A DNA stretch of 34,501 nucleotides from contig NZ_JXYA01000017.1 in assembly GCF_000967655.1 (NCBI RefSeq), forward strand, positions 1-34,501. Direction: 5' to 3'. Shown one piece after another: positions 24,549 to 34,369 of this stretch. The notes under the pieces are model-generated. The model saw only the letters and a program-made list of their open reading frames with translations, did no database searches and had not been told where the DNA came from. The number at the start of each line of letters is the position of its first letter. Within the stretch, counting starts at the first letter, position 1. The translations under genes and the position numbers were made by a program. The stretch is from Pseudoalteromonas rubra. GTDB lineage: Bacteria > Pseudomonadota > Gammaproteobacteria > Enterobacterales > Alteromonadaceae.

Positions 24549-25349
24549 TTAATCAGACATGTGAGCTGGCAGCGTGTATTGGCTAAGCCAACCTGAATTG
24601 AGCGCTTTTTGCAGTAATTGCATGACAGCATGTGTGCCTGCTTCCGTATCCTGATGCAGCCCGGCTGCGGCCTCGCAAACGAAGCTAAAGGGCAGTCCGT
24701 CATCTATCGTTTTCAGGCACACATAGTCACTATGAGAGAGCGGGTGAAACGCGGTGCGCAGGCTGGCTTCACGAACAATGAGCCAGTAGCGTGGCGATGA
24801 AAGTTCGGGTTGCGGTGGGGTATCTGCCTGCTTGAGTGCCTGCCAACTTTCAACCGAGGCAAACTGGCAGCAGAGTAATCGTACACTTGGGTGAAGCGTA
24901 AAAATCACATTGGGCCATAAATTAGCCGGAACCTGTTGCAGTGCCTGAATGCTCAGGCGCGTGTCATCCGGCGCATCAAAAGCTTGTAGTAACAGGCGTT
25001 CGAACGCAGCCATTTCGCTCAGGATCCCATGAGCAGAAAAAGGGGGCTCATTTACCAAGTACTCGGGGAGTCGGTCGCCGAAATGACGCAAAGATGGGTC
25101 TTGCGAGGGGTAGTGAGAAAGAAAGCCGGCAACCATTTGATCAAATAATTCATCGCCCAGGTAGCGTCCGAGCATCTCATGGTCTTGCTCCAGTACTTTG
25201 GTCAGGCGAATACGATAGGCATTGTGGTAAATGGCAGCTCTGTCTTTGGCATCTAAGCCTGGTTGCGGCGCAATGTGGTTTATCAGCTCAGGATTTAAGC
25301 CTGTGAGCATATCGACAAACGCCTGCTGTAGTTTGGCTAAATCAGCCAT
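24549..25349 (-). CDS. DUF2063 protein, HvfC/BufC-type partner of the MNIO enzyme
   Basis: A 266-residue cytoplasmic protein. The N-terminal DUF2063 domain (about 1-95) has the signature AIYHNAYRIRLTKVLEQDHE at 39-58; the C-terminal part (about 120-266) is the second domain typical of these proteins. In known MNIO systems this protein binds the precursor peptide and brings it to the iron enzyme. The ATG lies 8 bases inside the MNIO gene (ATGGCTGA), as is usual for genes whose products form a complex. Family assignment is from sequence memory and the context makes it firm. Confidence 0.87.
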   Translation of the reverse strand: MADLAKLQQAFVDMLTGLNPELINHIAPQPGLDAKDRAAIYHNAYRIRLTKVLEQDHEMLGRYLGDELFDQMVAGFLSHYPSQDPSLRHFGDRLPEYLVNEPPFSAHGILSEMAAFERLLLQAFDAPDDTRLSIQALQQVPANLWPNVIFTLHPSVRLLCCQFASVESWQALKQADTPPQPELSSPRYWLIVREASLRTAFHPLSHSDYVCLKTIDDGLPFSFVCEAAAGLHQDTEAGTHAVMQLLQKALNSGWLSQYTLPAHMSD

Positions 25350-26178
25350 GCGACCTCCAGCTCATTGGTGCAAGCGCTTTGGCTTGATTCAGCTCTGCCA
25401 TAAGGGTTTCAAATGGAGGAAAGTTATCATCCCTTTCGATCATGGTATTAACGCGTGGCATGGACTGCGCGTAACACTCAAACAACTGCCAAACAGCGTC
25501 GCATACAGGCTGGTCATGCGTATCAACAATGTGGCTGCCAAAGTCGCTGTGCCCGGCCAGGTGGATCTGTGCAACGGCTTGCTTTGGAATAGCGTTAAGA
25601 TAATCCATTGCGTCGAAGCCATGGTTTCTGGCACTGACGTAAACGTTATTGATATCCAGCAAAAACTGACAACCCGACTGGTGATGCAGTGCACAAAGAA
25701 AGTCCCATTCTGTCATTTGTGACTGATGGTAGGTGAGGTAACTGGACACATTTTCAAGGATCAGCGGACGCTCCAGAAAGTCCTGAACAATGCGTAATCG
25801 CTCACTTAAGTGCGCCAGCGCTTCTTCGGTGTATGGCAGCGGCAACAAGTCATGACTGTTGAAGTCTCCAAGGGAAGAAAAACACAAGTGATCAGAAATC
25901 CACGCCGGGTTTACGCGGTGTATGGTGCGTTTGAGCTTACTAAGGTAATCGAAATTTACCTCGCCAGTGCTGCCAATGGACATAGACACACCATGCATAG
26001 CAATAGGGTAGCGCTCTTTGATCTGATCGAGATAATGCCACGGCTTGCCACCATCAACAAAATAGTTCTCAGAGATGATCTCTAACCAGTCTATATCTGG
26101 TTGAGTCTGGATGATATCTTCGAAGTAGCAGGTTCTGAGCCCTAACCCAAACCCCAAATAGGGAGGTGATGCGTTCAA
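25342..26178 (-). CDS. MNIO (DUF692) multinuclear iron peptide-modifying enzyme, BufB/HvfB type
   Basis: A 278-residue TIM-barrel enzyme. Members hold two or three iron ions and oxidise cysteines of a peptide, to thiooxazole in the bufferins. Likely metal and active-site residues lie in order: GLGLR (11-15), WLEIISENYF with Glu37, MHGVSMSIG with His62, SDHLCF with His97, ENVSSY with Glu142, LDINNVYVSARN with Asp175, QIHLAGH with His206/His210, VDTHD with Asp219/His221, and MIERDDNFP with Glu248. Translation starts at TTG (26178), supported by GGAG seven bases upstream and the lack of a nearby ATG. It lies between the Cys-rich precursor and the DUF2063 partner, the standard order. Confidence 0.9.
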   Translation of the reverse strand: MNASPPYLGFGLGLRTCYFEDIIQTQPDIDWLEIISENYFVDGGKPWHYLDQIKERYPIAMHGVSMSIGSTGEVNFDYLSKLKRTIHRVNPAWISDHLCFSSLGDFNSHDLLPLPYTEEALAHLSERLRIVQDFLERPLILENVSSYLTYHQSQMTEWDFLCALHHQSGCQFLLDINNVYVSARNHGFDAMDYLNAIPKQAVAQIHLAGHSDFGSHIVDTHDQPVCDAVWQLFECYAQSMPRVNTMIERDDNFPPFETLMAELNQAKALAPMSWRSHG

Positions 26179-26259
26179 TATAACTCCGTTTTAACCAGAA
26201 GAAGAGGAGCAGCAAGTGAGCGTAAACAAAAACGTCACCCGCTGACACAGTAAGCGACT

Positions 26260-26712
26260 TTAACTGTCGGCTTTTCCGCCGATATCTTGACAGGCTTTGG
26301 CTGGCATTTTTACAAACCCGGTGCCCTTACAAGAAGCATGGCCACCACAGGCATTGTTGGCGGTTTTGCAGTCATTATGGCCACCACAAATATTCACATC
26401 ATGGCACTTGACCAGGTCGGATTTAGCAACAGAGCCGACCCACTCATCTTTTACATTGCCGCCTACATCTGCGCAGGCTTTGGCTGGCATTGCCACAAAT
26501 CCGGTACCTTTGCAGCTGGCTTGCCCGGCGCACGCGTTGCTCGACGTTTTGCAGTCGTTGTGACCGCCACAAACGTTAACATCATAGCAATGAACCAGAT
26601 CAGTACTAGCGCCACTGGCACTGGCCGTATTGGATGACGTGTTGTCGGTTGCATTGCATCCTACCAGTCCTGCAACCATGACCGCCATCGCGGCCCCTGT
26701 AAGTGTTTTCAT
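26260..26712 (-). CDS. Cys-rich bufferin-like precursor with duplicated core and lipoprotein signal
   Basis: A 150-residue peptide, first gene of the MNIO operon. The signal peptide ends in a lipobox L-V-G-C (Cys19), then a Ser/Thr/Ala linker (20-37). Two near-identical units of 48 residues follow: 38-85 and 99-146. Each has six Cys at the same spacing (42, 48, 54, 61, 67, 80 and 103, 109, 115, 122, 128, 141), all shifted by exactly 61. The pattern [14 protein letters not shown] with SCKGTGF resembles BufA2-type bufferins, peptides made into copper-binding metallophores. Known bufferins usually have one core and an ordinary signal peptide; here there are two cores and probably a lipid anchor. 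ATG with GAGGAAGATAAT upstream. Confidence 0.82.
   Translation of the reverse strand: MKTLTGAAMAVMVAGLVGCNATDNTSSNTASASGASTDLVHCYDVNVCGGHNDCKTSSNACAGQASCKGTGFVAMPAKACADVGGNVKDEWVGSVAKSDLVKCHDVNICGGHNDCKTANNACGGHASCKGTGFVKMPAKACQDIGGKADS
26275..26418 (-). repeat. Core unit 2 of the bufferin-like precursor
   Basis: Codes residues 99-146 ([13 protein letters not shown] to QDIGG). It matches unit 1 in all six Cys and nearly every other position. Confidence 0.9.
26458..26601 (-). repeat. Core unit 1 of the bufferin-like precursor
   Basis: Codes residues 38-85 ([13 protein letters not shown] to ADVGG). Repeat period to unit 2 is 183 bases (61 codons); the 13-residue linker between them is charged. 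Confidence 0.9.
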
Positions 26713-26797
26713 ATTATCTTCCTCATTGAGTGTGTGCCAGACAGAGTGTGGGGTGACCTGTCCAAAACGACTGCGACCTTAGTTTACAAAGGTGGTT

Positions 26798-26856
26798 CAG
26801 CAGCATGTTCATGCCCGTACTTATCGGCAGCGCAGTGCTACCTGAACATGCTGCTG
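26798..26856. repeat. 14-bp perfect inverted repeat upstream of the bufferin-like operon
   Basis: CAGCAGCATGTTCA (26798-26811) and TGAACATGCTGCTG (26843-26856) enclose 31 bases. It lies between the yqj-like operon and the precursor gene, about 85 bases upstream of the precursor start. There is no U-run. It may be a 3' structure for the upstream operon or a control site for the precursor. The rest of the 262-base gap shows a small CTGAG/CTCAG palindrome (26921-26937) and no gene. Confidence 0.75.
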
Positions 26857-26974
26857 TAACGACAAGACCTGTGCCACGTGTATTTCATTTCAGTGTAGTC
26901 GAAAATTTTTTGCCCGGGCGCTGAGATACGTACTCAGACCGCCGGTAAATGAGGGGGAAATAATGCGTGGCTGG

Positions 26975-27229
26975 TTAAACATGGCGAAGCGCCCGCCTGA
27001 GCAAAACCAGCTTACGTAATATTGAAAACCTGCGCTTACTTTTAACTAATAACACACCGCTTAGTGCGAGCAGTGTAATACCTTGAGGTGTGCAGGCCAC
27101 ACGCTTAGCTTTGCGGCAAAACCGCCGCTTACTGAACTGTGCATAATACAGCTTTTTCAACAGGCTCAGTTGTTGCTGTTGCACTTCCTGGTGTGCAGTA
27201 CGATATATAAAACGTGCCAGCCAGGTCAT
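26975..27229 (-). CDS. YqjK-like small basic protein
   Basis: An 84-residue, strongly basic protein, with a hydrophobic stretch near the C-terminal third (about 57-67). It begins MTWLARFIYRTAHQEV; the ATG at 27229 is preferred over an upstream TTG because AAGGAGAG lies directly before it. The order DUF883, holin-X-like protein, then a small basic protein is that of E. coli yqjD-yqjE-yqjK, which supports the name. Function unknown. Confidence 0.65.
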   Translation of the reverse strand: MTWLARFIYRTAHQEVQQQQLSLLKKLYYAQFSKRRFCRKAKRVACTPQGITLLALSGVLLVKSKRRFSILRKLVLLRRALRHV

Positions 27230-27255
27230 GGTTCTCTCCTTCAAAGCTTGGTTAT

Positions 27256-27648
27256 TTAAAACACATCGAGCAGATCGCTGGTGGTTTTATCAAACAGCTG
27301 TATTGCAGTTGCTATCAGATAGTAGATAAGGGCCAGATTAAACGCCATCAGCAGCCCCGCAGAGACAAACCAACTCAGGCCAGCTTGCACCATGGCATAG
27401 GCCATCAACCCCTGAAGTGACAACCAGGTTGCTGTGATAAGCAGTGAAGAAATCATCAGCAGCAAGACGCAAGTCAGAATCGTTTTAAAATGGGCGCGCA
27501 GTTTGGCTTTAAACAAAGCCGCGAAAGCGCGGGCGACGTCAACATAGCTTGCACTAACGGCTTCGCCCTGTTGCATCAGCGCTGTAAGCTGAGCGCCCAT
27601 ACTGGCAGTTTGGTGTGTTTCTGTAGAGTGGTCTGATGGCGCGCTCAT
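27256..27648 (-). CDS. YqjE-like (holin-X/DUF1469) membrane protein
   Basis: A 130-residue protein with a soluble N terminus and two membrane segments (about 59-82 and 92-115) joined by a short loop, the layout of YqjE and other holin-X superfamily members. These are not phage lysis proteins; they work at the inner membrane in stress or stationary phase. One base separates its ATG from the stop of the YqjD-like gene. Confidence 0.75.
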   Translation of the reverse strand: MSAPSDHSTETHQTASMGAQLTALMQQGEAVSASYVDVARAFAALFKAKLRAHFKTILTCVLLLMISSLLITATWLSLQGLMAYAMVQAGLSWFVSAGLLMAFNLALIYYLIATAIQLFDKTTSDLLDVF

Positions 27649-27649
27649 A

Positions 27650-27958
27650 TTACTTACTCCGTAACAGCATGGTCAGAAGGACACCTGCGCCAAATGCAAT
27701 GCCGGCCGTTTTAACCGGGTTTTCTGTGGCATATTTTTTAACACCTGAGGCATTCCACTTTTTCTCCAGCTCGCGTTTTTGAGCCTGCAAGGCCTGGCCA
27801 GACGCTTCGCTTTTGTTTCGTAATTGTTCCTCGGTTTTGGCCGCCGTGTCGTGCAGAGCATCGACAGTATGGTGGAGAGAGTCGGCTAGCTGATCAGAAA
27901 CTGGGTGTGTATGTTCACTGTTTGCCTGACTGTTGGCAGTCGATTTGCTGGTACTCAT
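27650..27958 (-). CDS. ElaB/YqjD/DUF883 membrane-anchored protein
   Basis: A 102-residue protein: a polar, Ser/Asn/His-rich start, a long amphipathic helix (about 25-68), and one C-terminal membrane segment (about 80-99, VKTAGIAFGAGVLLTMLL) with a short basic end. This is the plan of YqjD and ElaB, which tether inactive ribosomes to the inner membrane in stationary phase of E. coli. ATG behind AAGGAGTTATT. First gene of the three-gene operon. Confidence 0.82.
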   Translation of the reverse strand: MSTSKSTANSQANSEHTHPVSDQLADSLHHTVDALHDTAAKTEEQLRNKSEASGQALQAQKRELEKKWNASGVKKYATENPVKTAGIAFGAGVLLTMLLRSK

Positions 27959-28102
27959 AATAACTCCTTGATTGCGAGAATTAGTACTCCTAATAGTGCA
28001 AATGATTTGCCAGGAGTAATATGATTTAAAATCAAAGGCTTAGGTTTTGGTTGTGTGTTCGAACAGGGCGTTTTTACCTGTGTGTGAAATTTTTACCCGG
28101 TA

Positions 28103-29212
28103 TTATTTACGTGTAGGTATTGGCGGCTCTGAGTAGGTACCTGTGCGTGCAAGAAGGTATCTGAATAACCATTCGGCAGGGCCCTGAGCATACTTGCGCC
28201 GCCACAGCGTGGCAAAACACCAGGCCGACAGACAAAACAGCAGGCTGCTCAACAATGCCATCTCTATAGACTGATTACCCAGCATATTCAGCGCTTCCAG
28301 TGTACCCATGCCAATAATGATATGTGCAATATAAAAAGTGAGCGATAACTTCCCCGTATCTTCCAATGAGCGAAATACCGTTGAATGGGCAAAGCGCTGT
28401 GCAAGTTTGATGCAGCCCAGTAAGACAAGTACTGAGCTGGCGGTGGCGCACACCAGATACTGAGGCAGTGGAGGAATAGGTCCGGTACTGAGCAAAAACT
28501 GAATGTCTTGATCTTGCATGCCAACACTTACGGCCAGTGTGCGCAGCAGATAAAAAGCCCCCTCTACAGAAACTAAAATGACAATGGCGATTTTAAACAG
28601 TCTTTTTTGTAGTGCACTTTGGTGCAGCGGCTGACGGCCAAGCCACATACCAAACAATAAAAATGCAAACCAGGGAAATACAGGGTGAAAGCCATTGTAA
28701 AAAATCCGTCGTATCAGCCCATCCAGAGTCCATAAATCCAAATAGGTAAGTGTTTCCCAGTGCCAGCCTTTAGAATAATCAATGACTAATAACAGGGCAG
28801 GAAAAGTAGACACAACCAGCGCACAGAGCGTCAGCAGGGTACGATGAGAAGCAAAGAGTAACCACGAAGCCAGGATAAAGTAACAGCCATAAAAGTGCAG
28901 AATATCTGCCGGCCAGACGGGCAAATAGAGTAACCCCAGGCACAGCAATAAAATGCCACGCAAAGCGACTTTGTTTTGCATCTGTTTTCGATGTAGTAAA
29001 TCGTGCTCCTGGGCTTTGCGAGCTGATAAAGTGAGTCCGACCCCTGCCAGGATCACAAACAGTGCTGCAGCACGTCCCTCCAGCAGGGCACTTAGTGATA
29101 ACAAAAAGGGGCTGCCTGTACTGGCACCCATCACGAGCTTGAAGTTAACGACCACCATACCAAAAATTGCCAGTGCTCTGGCAAGGTCAATACCATGGAT
29201 CCGCGCGCTCAT
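28103..29212 (-). CDS. DUF418/acyltransferase-like multi-pass membrane protein
   Basis: A 369-residue protein with about ten membrane segments. The start RIHGIDLARALAIFGMVVVNF and the later FHPVFPWFAFLLFGMWLGR match the DUF418/DUF1624 (YeiB- and heparan-acetyltransferase-like) group of membrane acyltransferase-fold proteins. Many are linked to cell-envelope or sugar acylation, but no substrate can be assigned here. ATG with AAGGAAC upstream. Single-gene unit. Confidence 0.8.
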   Translation of the reverse strand: MSARIHGIDLARALAIFGMVVVNFKLVMGASTGSPFLLSLSALLEGRAAALFVILAGVGLTLSARKAQEHDLLHRKQMQNKVALRGILLLCLGLLYLPVWPADILHFYGCYFILASWLLFASHRTLLTLCALVVSTFPALLLVIDYSKGWHWETLTYLDLWTLDGLIRRIFYNGFHPVFPWFAFLLFGMWLGRQPLHQSALQKRLFKIAIVILVSVEGAFYLLRTLAVSVGMQDQDIQFLLSTGPIPPLPQYLVCATASSVLVLLGCIKLAQRFAHSTVFRSLEDTGKLSLTFYIAHIIIGMGTLEALNMLGNQSIEMALLSSLLFCLSAWCFATLWRRKYAQGPAEWLFRYLLARTGTYSEPPIPTRK

Positions 29213-29412
29213 TGTTGTTCCTTTTTGTACTTTCTGTGAGACTAAGTTAAGTTGCGCGGACAGAATATTCCGTTAATAAATGTTTGAATTTGTAATTGCG
29301 ATAGGTACGGCCTATATTGTTTGACTTAGCTCTTATGTCTTTGGAGAACATGAACTAATTTGTAGCCAGCAGTCACCACATAGCGAACTTATCACCCATA
29401 TATTTACAGTAG

Positions 29413-29556
29413 CTAATAAAGTATCCGTTGAATAGTGCGGATACTGAGCCCGGACATCATGGCCAGCTGGGCCTGGGTCAGGTGCTTGCTTAATCTGAGT
29501 TGTTTTAGGAGCATAGCGTGGCTCGCTGCGTAGTGATGTGCAAAAGTGTTATCCAT
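29413..29556 (-). pseudogene. Truncated XRE-type helix-turn-helix gene
   Basis: A 47-codon frame from the ATG at 29556. It reads LLKQLRLSKHLTQAQLAMMSGLSIRTIQRI and then stops after two further residues. In intact relatives the recognition helix ending RTIQRIE-x-G continues into the rest of the HTH domain and often a membrane domain; here everything after the second helix is missing. No continuation is seen in other frames downstream. Either a decayed regulator or a very short HTH peptide; there is no good ribosome binding site. Confidence 0.5.
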
Positions 29557-29782
29557 AAGCCGTTGCACAGACAAGTAAATTGTGCCGACTTTTTTGTGAC
29601 AAAGTATAATTTTCAATTAGTTAGATTGAAGTATCTCTTGTGATGTAAATACATTGTGAGGTGCTTATTGTGCTGTTGAGGGCGGGAGCCGCGCAGCAGA
29701 GCCGGGCCACTATGGAGGCGCATGCCGGGCTTTTTGCAGGATTTTTAACCGGTTTTGGTCTCGCATTTGCTCACAAGTAGGA

Positions 29783-29798
29783 TTGCATACGTATTCAA
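29783..29798. promoter_or_regulatory. LacI-type operator candidate upstream of the amylase
   Basis: TTGCATACGTATTCAA, symmetric at 14 of 16 positions around the central CG, the typical form of LacI-family (for example maltose repressor) operators. It overlaps the likely -35 box, which suggests repression lifted by maltose or maltodextrins. The regulator gene is not in the window. Confidence 0.6.
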
Positions 29799-29827
29799 TA
29801 GACGTTTAATCGGATCTCTCTATATTG

Positions 29828-29855
29828 TTACCGTGATGTAAACATTACCGTTATG
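29828..29855 (+). promoter_or_regulatory. Direct repeats just before the amylase gene
   Basis: TTACCGTGATG (29828-29838) and TTACCGTTATG (29845-29855), 10 of 11 bases alike, 17 bases apart. They lie 20-48 bases before the start codon, in the probable 5' leader. Confidence 0.45.
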
Positions 29856-29875
29856 ACAACAACAGAGAACACACA

Positions 29876-31885
<2,010 letters not shown>

Positions 31886-32023
31886 CCTCTAAAACCGGGT
31901 AACCGGGTATTCTGCAGCGGCCATACTCCCTGGTGGTCGTTGCAGTGATACCGTCACCAATCTTTTAGCGATTCATATTTTCATTTTTGGGTGTACTCAG
32001 AATACGATTTTTCGTGGCCAAGG

Positions 32024-33487
32024 TTATAAATAGACCTTTATGTCGGCAACTTTGTTTTTGGCATACTCACTGTGTGGGTTTATCGTAAGTATTTGCTGAT
32101 AATGCTTAAATGCCAGCGAGTATTGCTTGTTTAGCTCATAGGCTTCAGCAATGCTGCTGTGGTAATATGGTTGTTCATTGTTTTGAGTCAGCGCAAATTC
32201 AAAAACTGCAATACCATCATCAACGCGACCATGTTTAACCAAGCTATTACCCCATTCAACCAGGATCTCCAGATCATATGTTACGCCCGTGTCTAGCTGC
32301 GCTGTTGAAAATACCGAGGCAAAGTTTTTAAACCCTTTTTTATCAGTCAGAGATTTTAGATGTGCCATCGGCTGGTAAGTAATTTGCTTGTGCTCATCGT
32401 TGAAGCCCGGAATATAGTAAGCGGCAATTTCGTCGACGAAAGTAATGGGTAAGCTGCCCAGTAAGTTAGTTAGTACCACCACAGAAACCTTATCCTCTGG
32501 ATATATGCTCATGGTGACTGCGTTCGCACCGCTTGCGCTTATTGCATTGTGATATTTACGCTGATTAACTTGCCAGCCCATTGAATATCCATTTTCTTTA
32601 TTATTAAACCCTTCAGTACGTCCGTTGTTGAGTTTAACGGGTGTCCATAACAGGTTGAGATCTTTAACCAGCTCACCTTGCTGTAATGACACAATATAGT
32701 TAGCAAGTTCAGTTGCTGTTGAGCTCATCCCTGCGGCAGTTCTTAAAATATACGGAAATTCACCGTAGAAGTTTTTATAATTATTTTCGCTTAAATGAAT
32801 ATACTGACGAGTCTGGTTTGGTACCATGCGTTCCAGGTAGTCAAAGCCAGCCTGCGCAGTTTTTGGCATCTTAGCGCGCTCAAGCTGCATTTTAGTAATG
32901 AAAGCGGTAAACCCCTCTGGTACGTATTTATCAATGATCTTGCCCAAGATTACATAACCAGTTTGGTTGTAGCTAAAACGAGAGTTGGGTGTAAATTGAA
33001 GCGGGTGTTTTTGGACTTCCTGCCAGGAAGCATCTGCATCATGAGGTACCAAAGTCTCAAGCCCCCGGTTAGCTGCTAGGATCTCAGGCAGGCCCGAAGT
33101 GTGTCCCATTAGCTGATTAATTGTGAGTGACTGCCATGCCTCGGGTAAATCGGGTAAATGCTTGCCAATTTGGTCATCAATGTTGAGAAGACCTTGCTCT
33201 GCTAATTGTACAATAGCAACGCCGGTAAAGGCTTTTGTCATTGAATTAATGGGAAAGACCGTTTTTTCTGTCACAGGAACCTGATGCTGTAAGTCTGCAA
33301 AGCCGTAGTTACCTTGTTTGATAATTTTACCGTTTTTAATCACAGCCAGCTGTAAACCTGGAATATGCCTTTCCTTCATCAGGGCCTGAATAAACTTGTC
33401 TACCGGTTCAGCTTTGACCAATGATGACCACATTAGGGTACCAAACCAGAATAAGGCATTTAATAAGACTCTGTTTTTTTTGTACAT
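32024..33487 (-). CDS. Serine hydrolase (class C beta-lactamase fold) with C-terminal TPR-like region
   Basis: The ATG at 33487 has a GGAA ribosome binding site and opens a signal peptide (about 1-26, ending VKA); an ATG six codons earlier does not. The product is 487 residues. The beta-lactamase/DD-peptidase domain (about 28-370) has the SxxK motif SMTK at 82-85 (nucleophile Ser82, Lys85), the GHTSGLPE loop, and a second motif YNQ at 173-175 in place of the usual Y-x-N. The third region is ISASGANAV. Residues about 400-487 form two TPR-like helical pairs (DDGIAVFEFALTQNNEQPYY, YSLAFKHYQQILTINPHSEYA). Such proteins are esterases or peptidases of the periplasm; substrate unknown and antibiotic resistance not implied. 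Confidence 0.85.
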   Translation of the reverse strand: MYKKNRVLLNALFWFGTLMWSSLVKAEPVDKFIQALMKERHIPGLQLAVIKNGKIIKQGNYGFADLQHQVPVTEKTVFPINSMTKAFTGVAIVQLAEQGLLNIDDQIGKHLPDLPEAWQSLTINQLMGHTSGLPEILAANRGLETLVPHDADASWQEVQKHPLQFTPNSRFSYNQTGYVILGKIIDKYVPEGFTAFITKMQLERAKMPKTAQAGFDYLERMVPNQTRQYIHLSENNYKNFYGEFPYILRTAAGMSSTATELANYIVSLQQGELVKDLNLLWTPVKLNNGRTEGFNNKENGYSMGWQVNQRKYHNAISASGANAVTMSIYPEDKVSVVVLTNLLGSLPITFVDEIAAYYIPGFNDEHKQITYQPMAHLKSLTDKKGFKNFASVFSTAQLDTGVTYDLEILVEWGNSLVKHGRVDDGIAVFEFALTQNNEQPYYHSSIAEAYELNKQYSLAFKHYQQILTINPHSEYAKNKVADIKVYL

Positions 33488-33996
33488 GATAGTTCCGTTA
33501 CGCATTTTTTTATGAAGATATCATCATAGCTATCAAGTACCATACCAACTATAAAACCTATATTTATTAGTGTGTTAGATTTTTTCTTGGCAAGAAAACT
33601 ACTACTAATTTTAGATAAGTAGTTAAATTAACGAATAAGTAGTTGTTTTTACAACAAGGAAACGGAGTAAGTTACATGGACAGCCACCTAACAGGAGCTA
33701 CATAGCCAACATTGTGTGGTGAATTTACAGTTGGGTGTCTTTGAAAATACTGTTTCACTGTTTTTTGCCGCTATAAAAACTATCTAGGAAAGGCGAAGTT
33801 GGTTCAAAGACTTGGGGATCAATGCCGAGCCTATTTAGGCTTGAGCTGTATGGGGTTTGGTGGTAGGTTGATGCTCACTTTAGGTAGCAAGCAATTGAGT
33901 AGGATGAAGTTTCCTGGATAGGGTAGTAGCCAAAACTAGGTTTATCTCAAGCGCAAATAAACAAAATACAAAATAGAAATAAAGGAGATTGACGCA
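33488..33996. other. Gene-poor stretch before the TM2 gene
   Basis: About 510 bases. I find no supported gene. A nine-codon frame at 33675 (MDSHLTGAT) has GGAG upstream but no other support. A small hairpin, AGCCT-ATTT-AGGCT, lies at 33828-33841. The right end holds AAAGGAG, the ribosome binding site of the TM2 gene. The left half is AT-rich and should hold the hydrolase promoter. Confidence 0.5.
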
Positions 33997-34356
33997 ATGG
34001 ATGAAACAATAAAGCAAAGATCAAAGGAAGTTGATGAGAAGTTTTGTAGTGACTGTGGTGCAGTTATCAAAGCAAAAGCTGAAATTTGCCCTAAATGTGG
34101 CGTAAGGCAGTCTGCACCGCCAGGAGCGTTGGGTTCAACCGCAGCTAATGGAAAAAGCAGAGTTGCAGCAGCACTGTTCGCATTTTTCCTGGGCAGTTTC
34201 GGAGCTCATAAGTTCTATCTTGGACAGGTAGGGTTAGGTGTTTTGTATCTGTTTTTTTGTTGGACATTTATTCCGGCACTTATTTCTCTTATAGAGTTTA
34301 TTCTTTTCCTCACAATGAGCGATGAGGCTTTCAATCAAAAGTACGGTAATACATAA
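33997..34356 (+). CDS. Zinc-ribbon TM2-domain membrane protein
   Basis: A 119-residue protein. An N-terminal zinc ribbon with CSDC (Cys17, Cys20) and CPKC (Cys31, Cys34) is followed by a Pro/Gly/Ala linker and a TM2 domain (about 53-110): two membrane segments around LGSFGAHKFYLGQVGLGVLYLFF. Function not established; such proteins are common as small accessory membrane proteins. RBS AAAGGAG seven bases from the ATG. The next gene seems to start 14 bases after its stop. Confidence 0.88.
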   Translation: MDETIKQRSKEVDEKFCSDCGAVIKAKAEICPKCGVRQSAPPGALGSTAANGKSRVAAALFAFFLGSFGAHKFYLGQVGLGVLYLFFCWTFIPALISLIEFILFLTMSDEAFNQKYGNT

Positions 34357-34369
34357 CAACGCCAATCAT

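Larger units (their letters stand above)
29557..29875. promoter_or_regulatory. Amylase upstream region
   Basis: 319 bases between the HTH remnant and the amylase start. It contains a GC-rich block (about 29676-29730, with GCCGGGC twice) of unknown origin, then a LacI-type palindrome (29783-29798) and two direct repeats (29828-29855), listed separately. A -35/-10 pair TTGCAT (29783-29788) and TTTAAT (29805-29810) overlaps the palindrome. Confidence 0.5.

Noticed and set aside
26287..26637. Plus-strand frames opposite the bufferin-like precursor that also look repeated
   Set aside because: The repetition is only the mirror of the duplicated core units on the minus strand.
26921..26937. CTGAG-CTCAG palindrome as a terminator of the yqj-like operon
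   Set aside because: Stem of only five pairs with no U-run on the minus strand.
27256..27648. Holin-like protein as a sign of a prophage
   Set aside because: Order and layout match the chromosomal yqjD-yqjE-yqjK genes, and there are no phage genes around.
31905..31952. Imperfect inverted repeat (GGTAT-TC-TGCA with TGCA-GTG-ATACC) after the amylase as a terminator
   Set aside because: Mismatched centre, long loop and no U-run; too weak to list as a feature.
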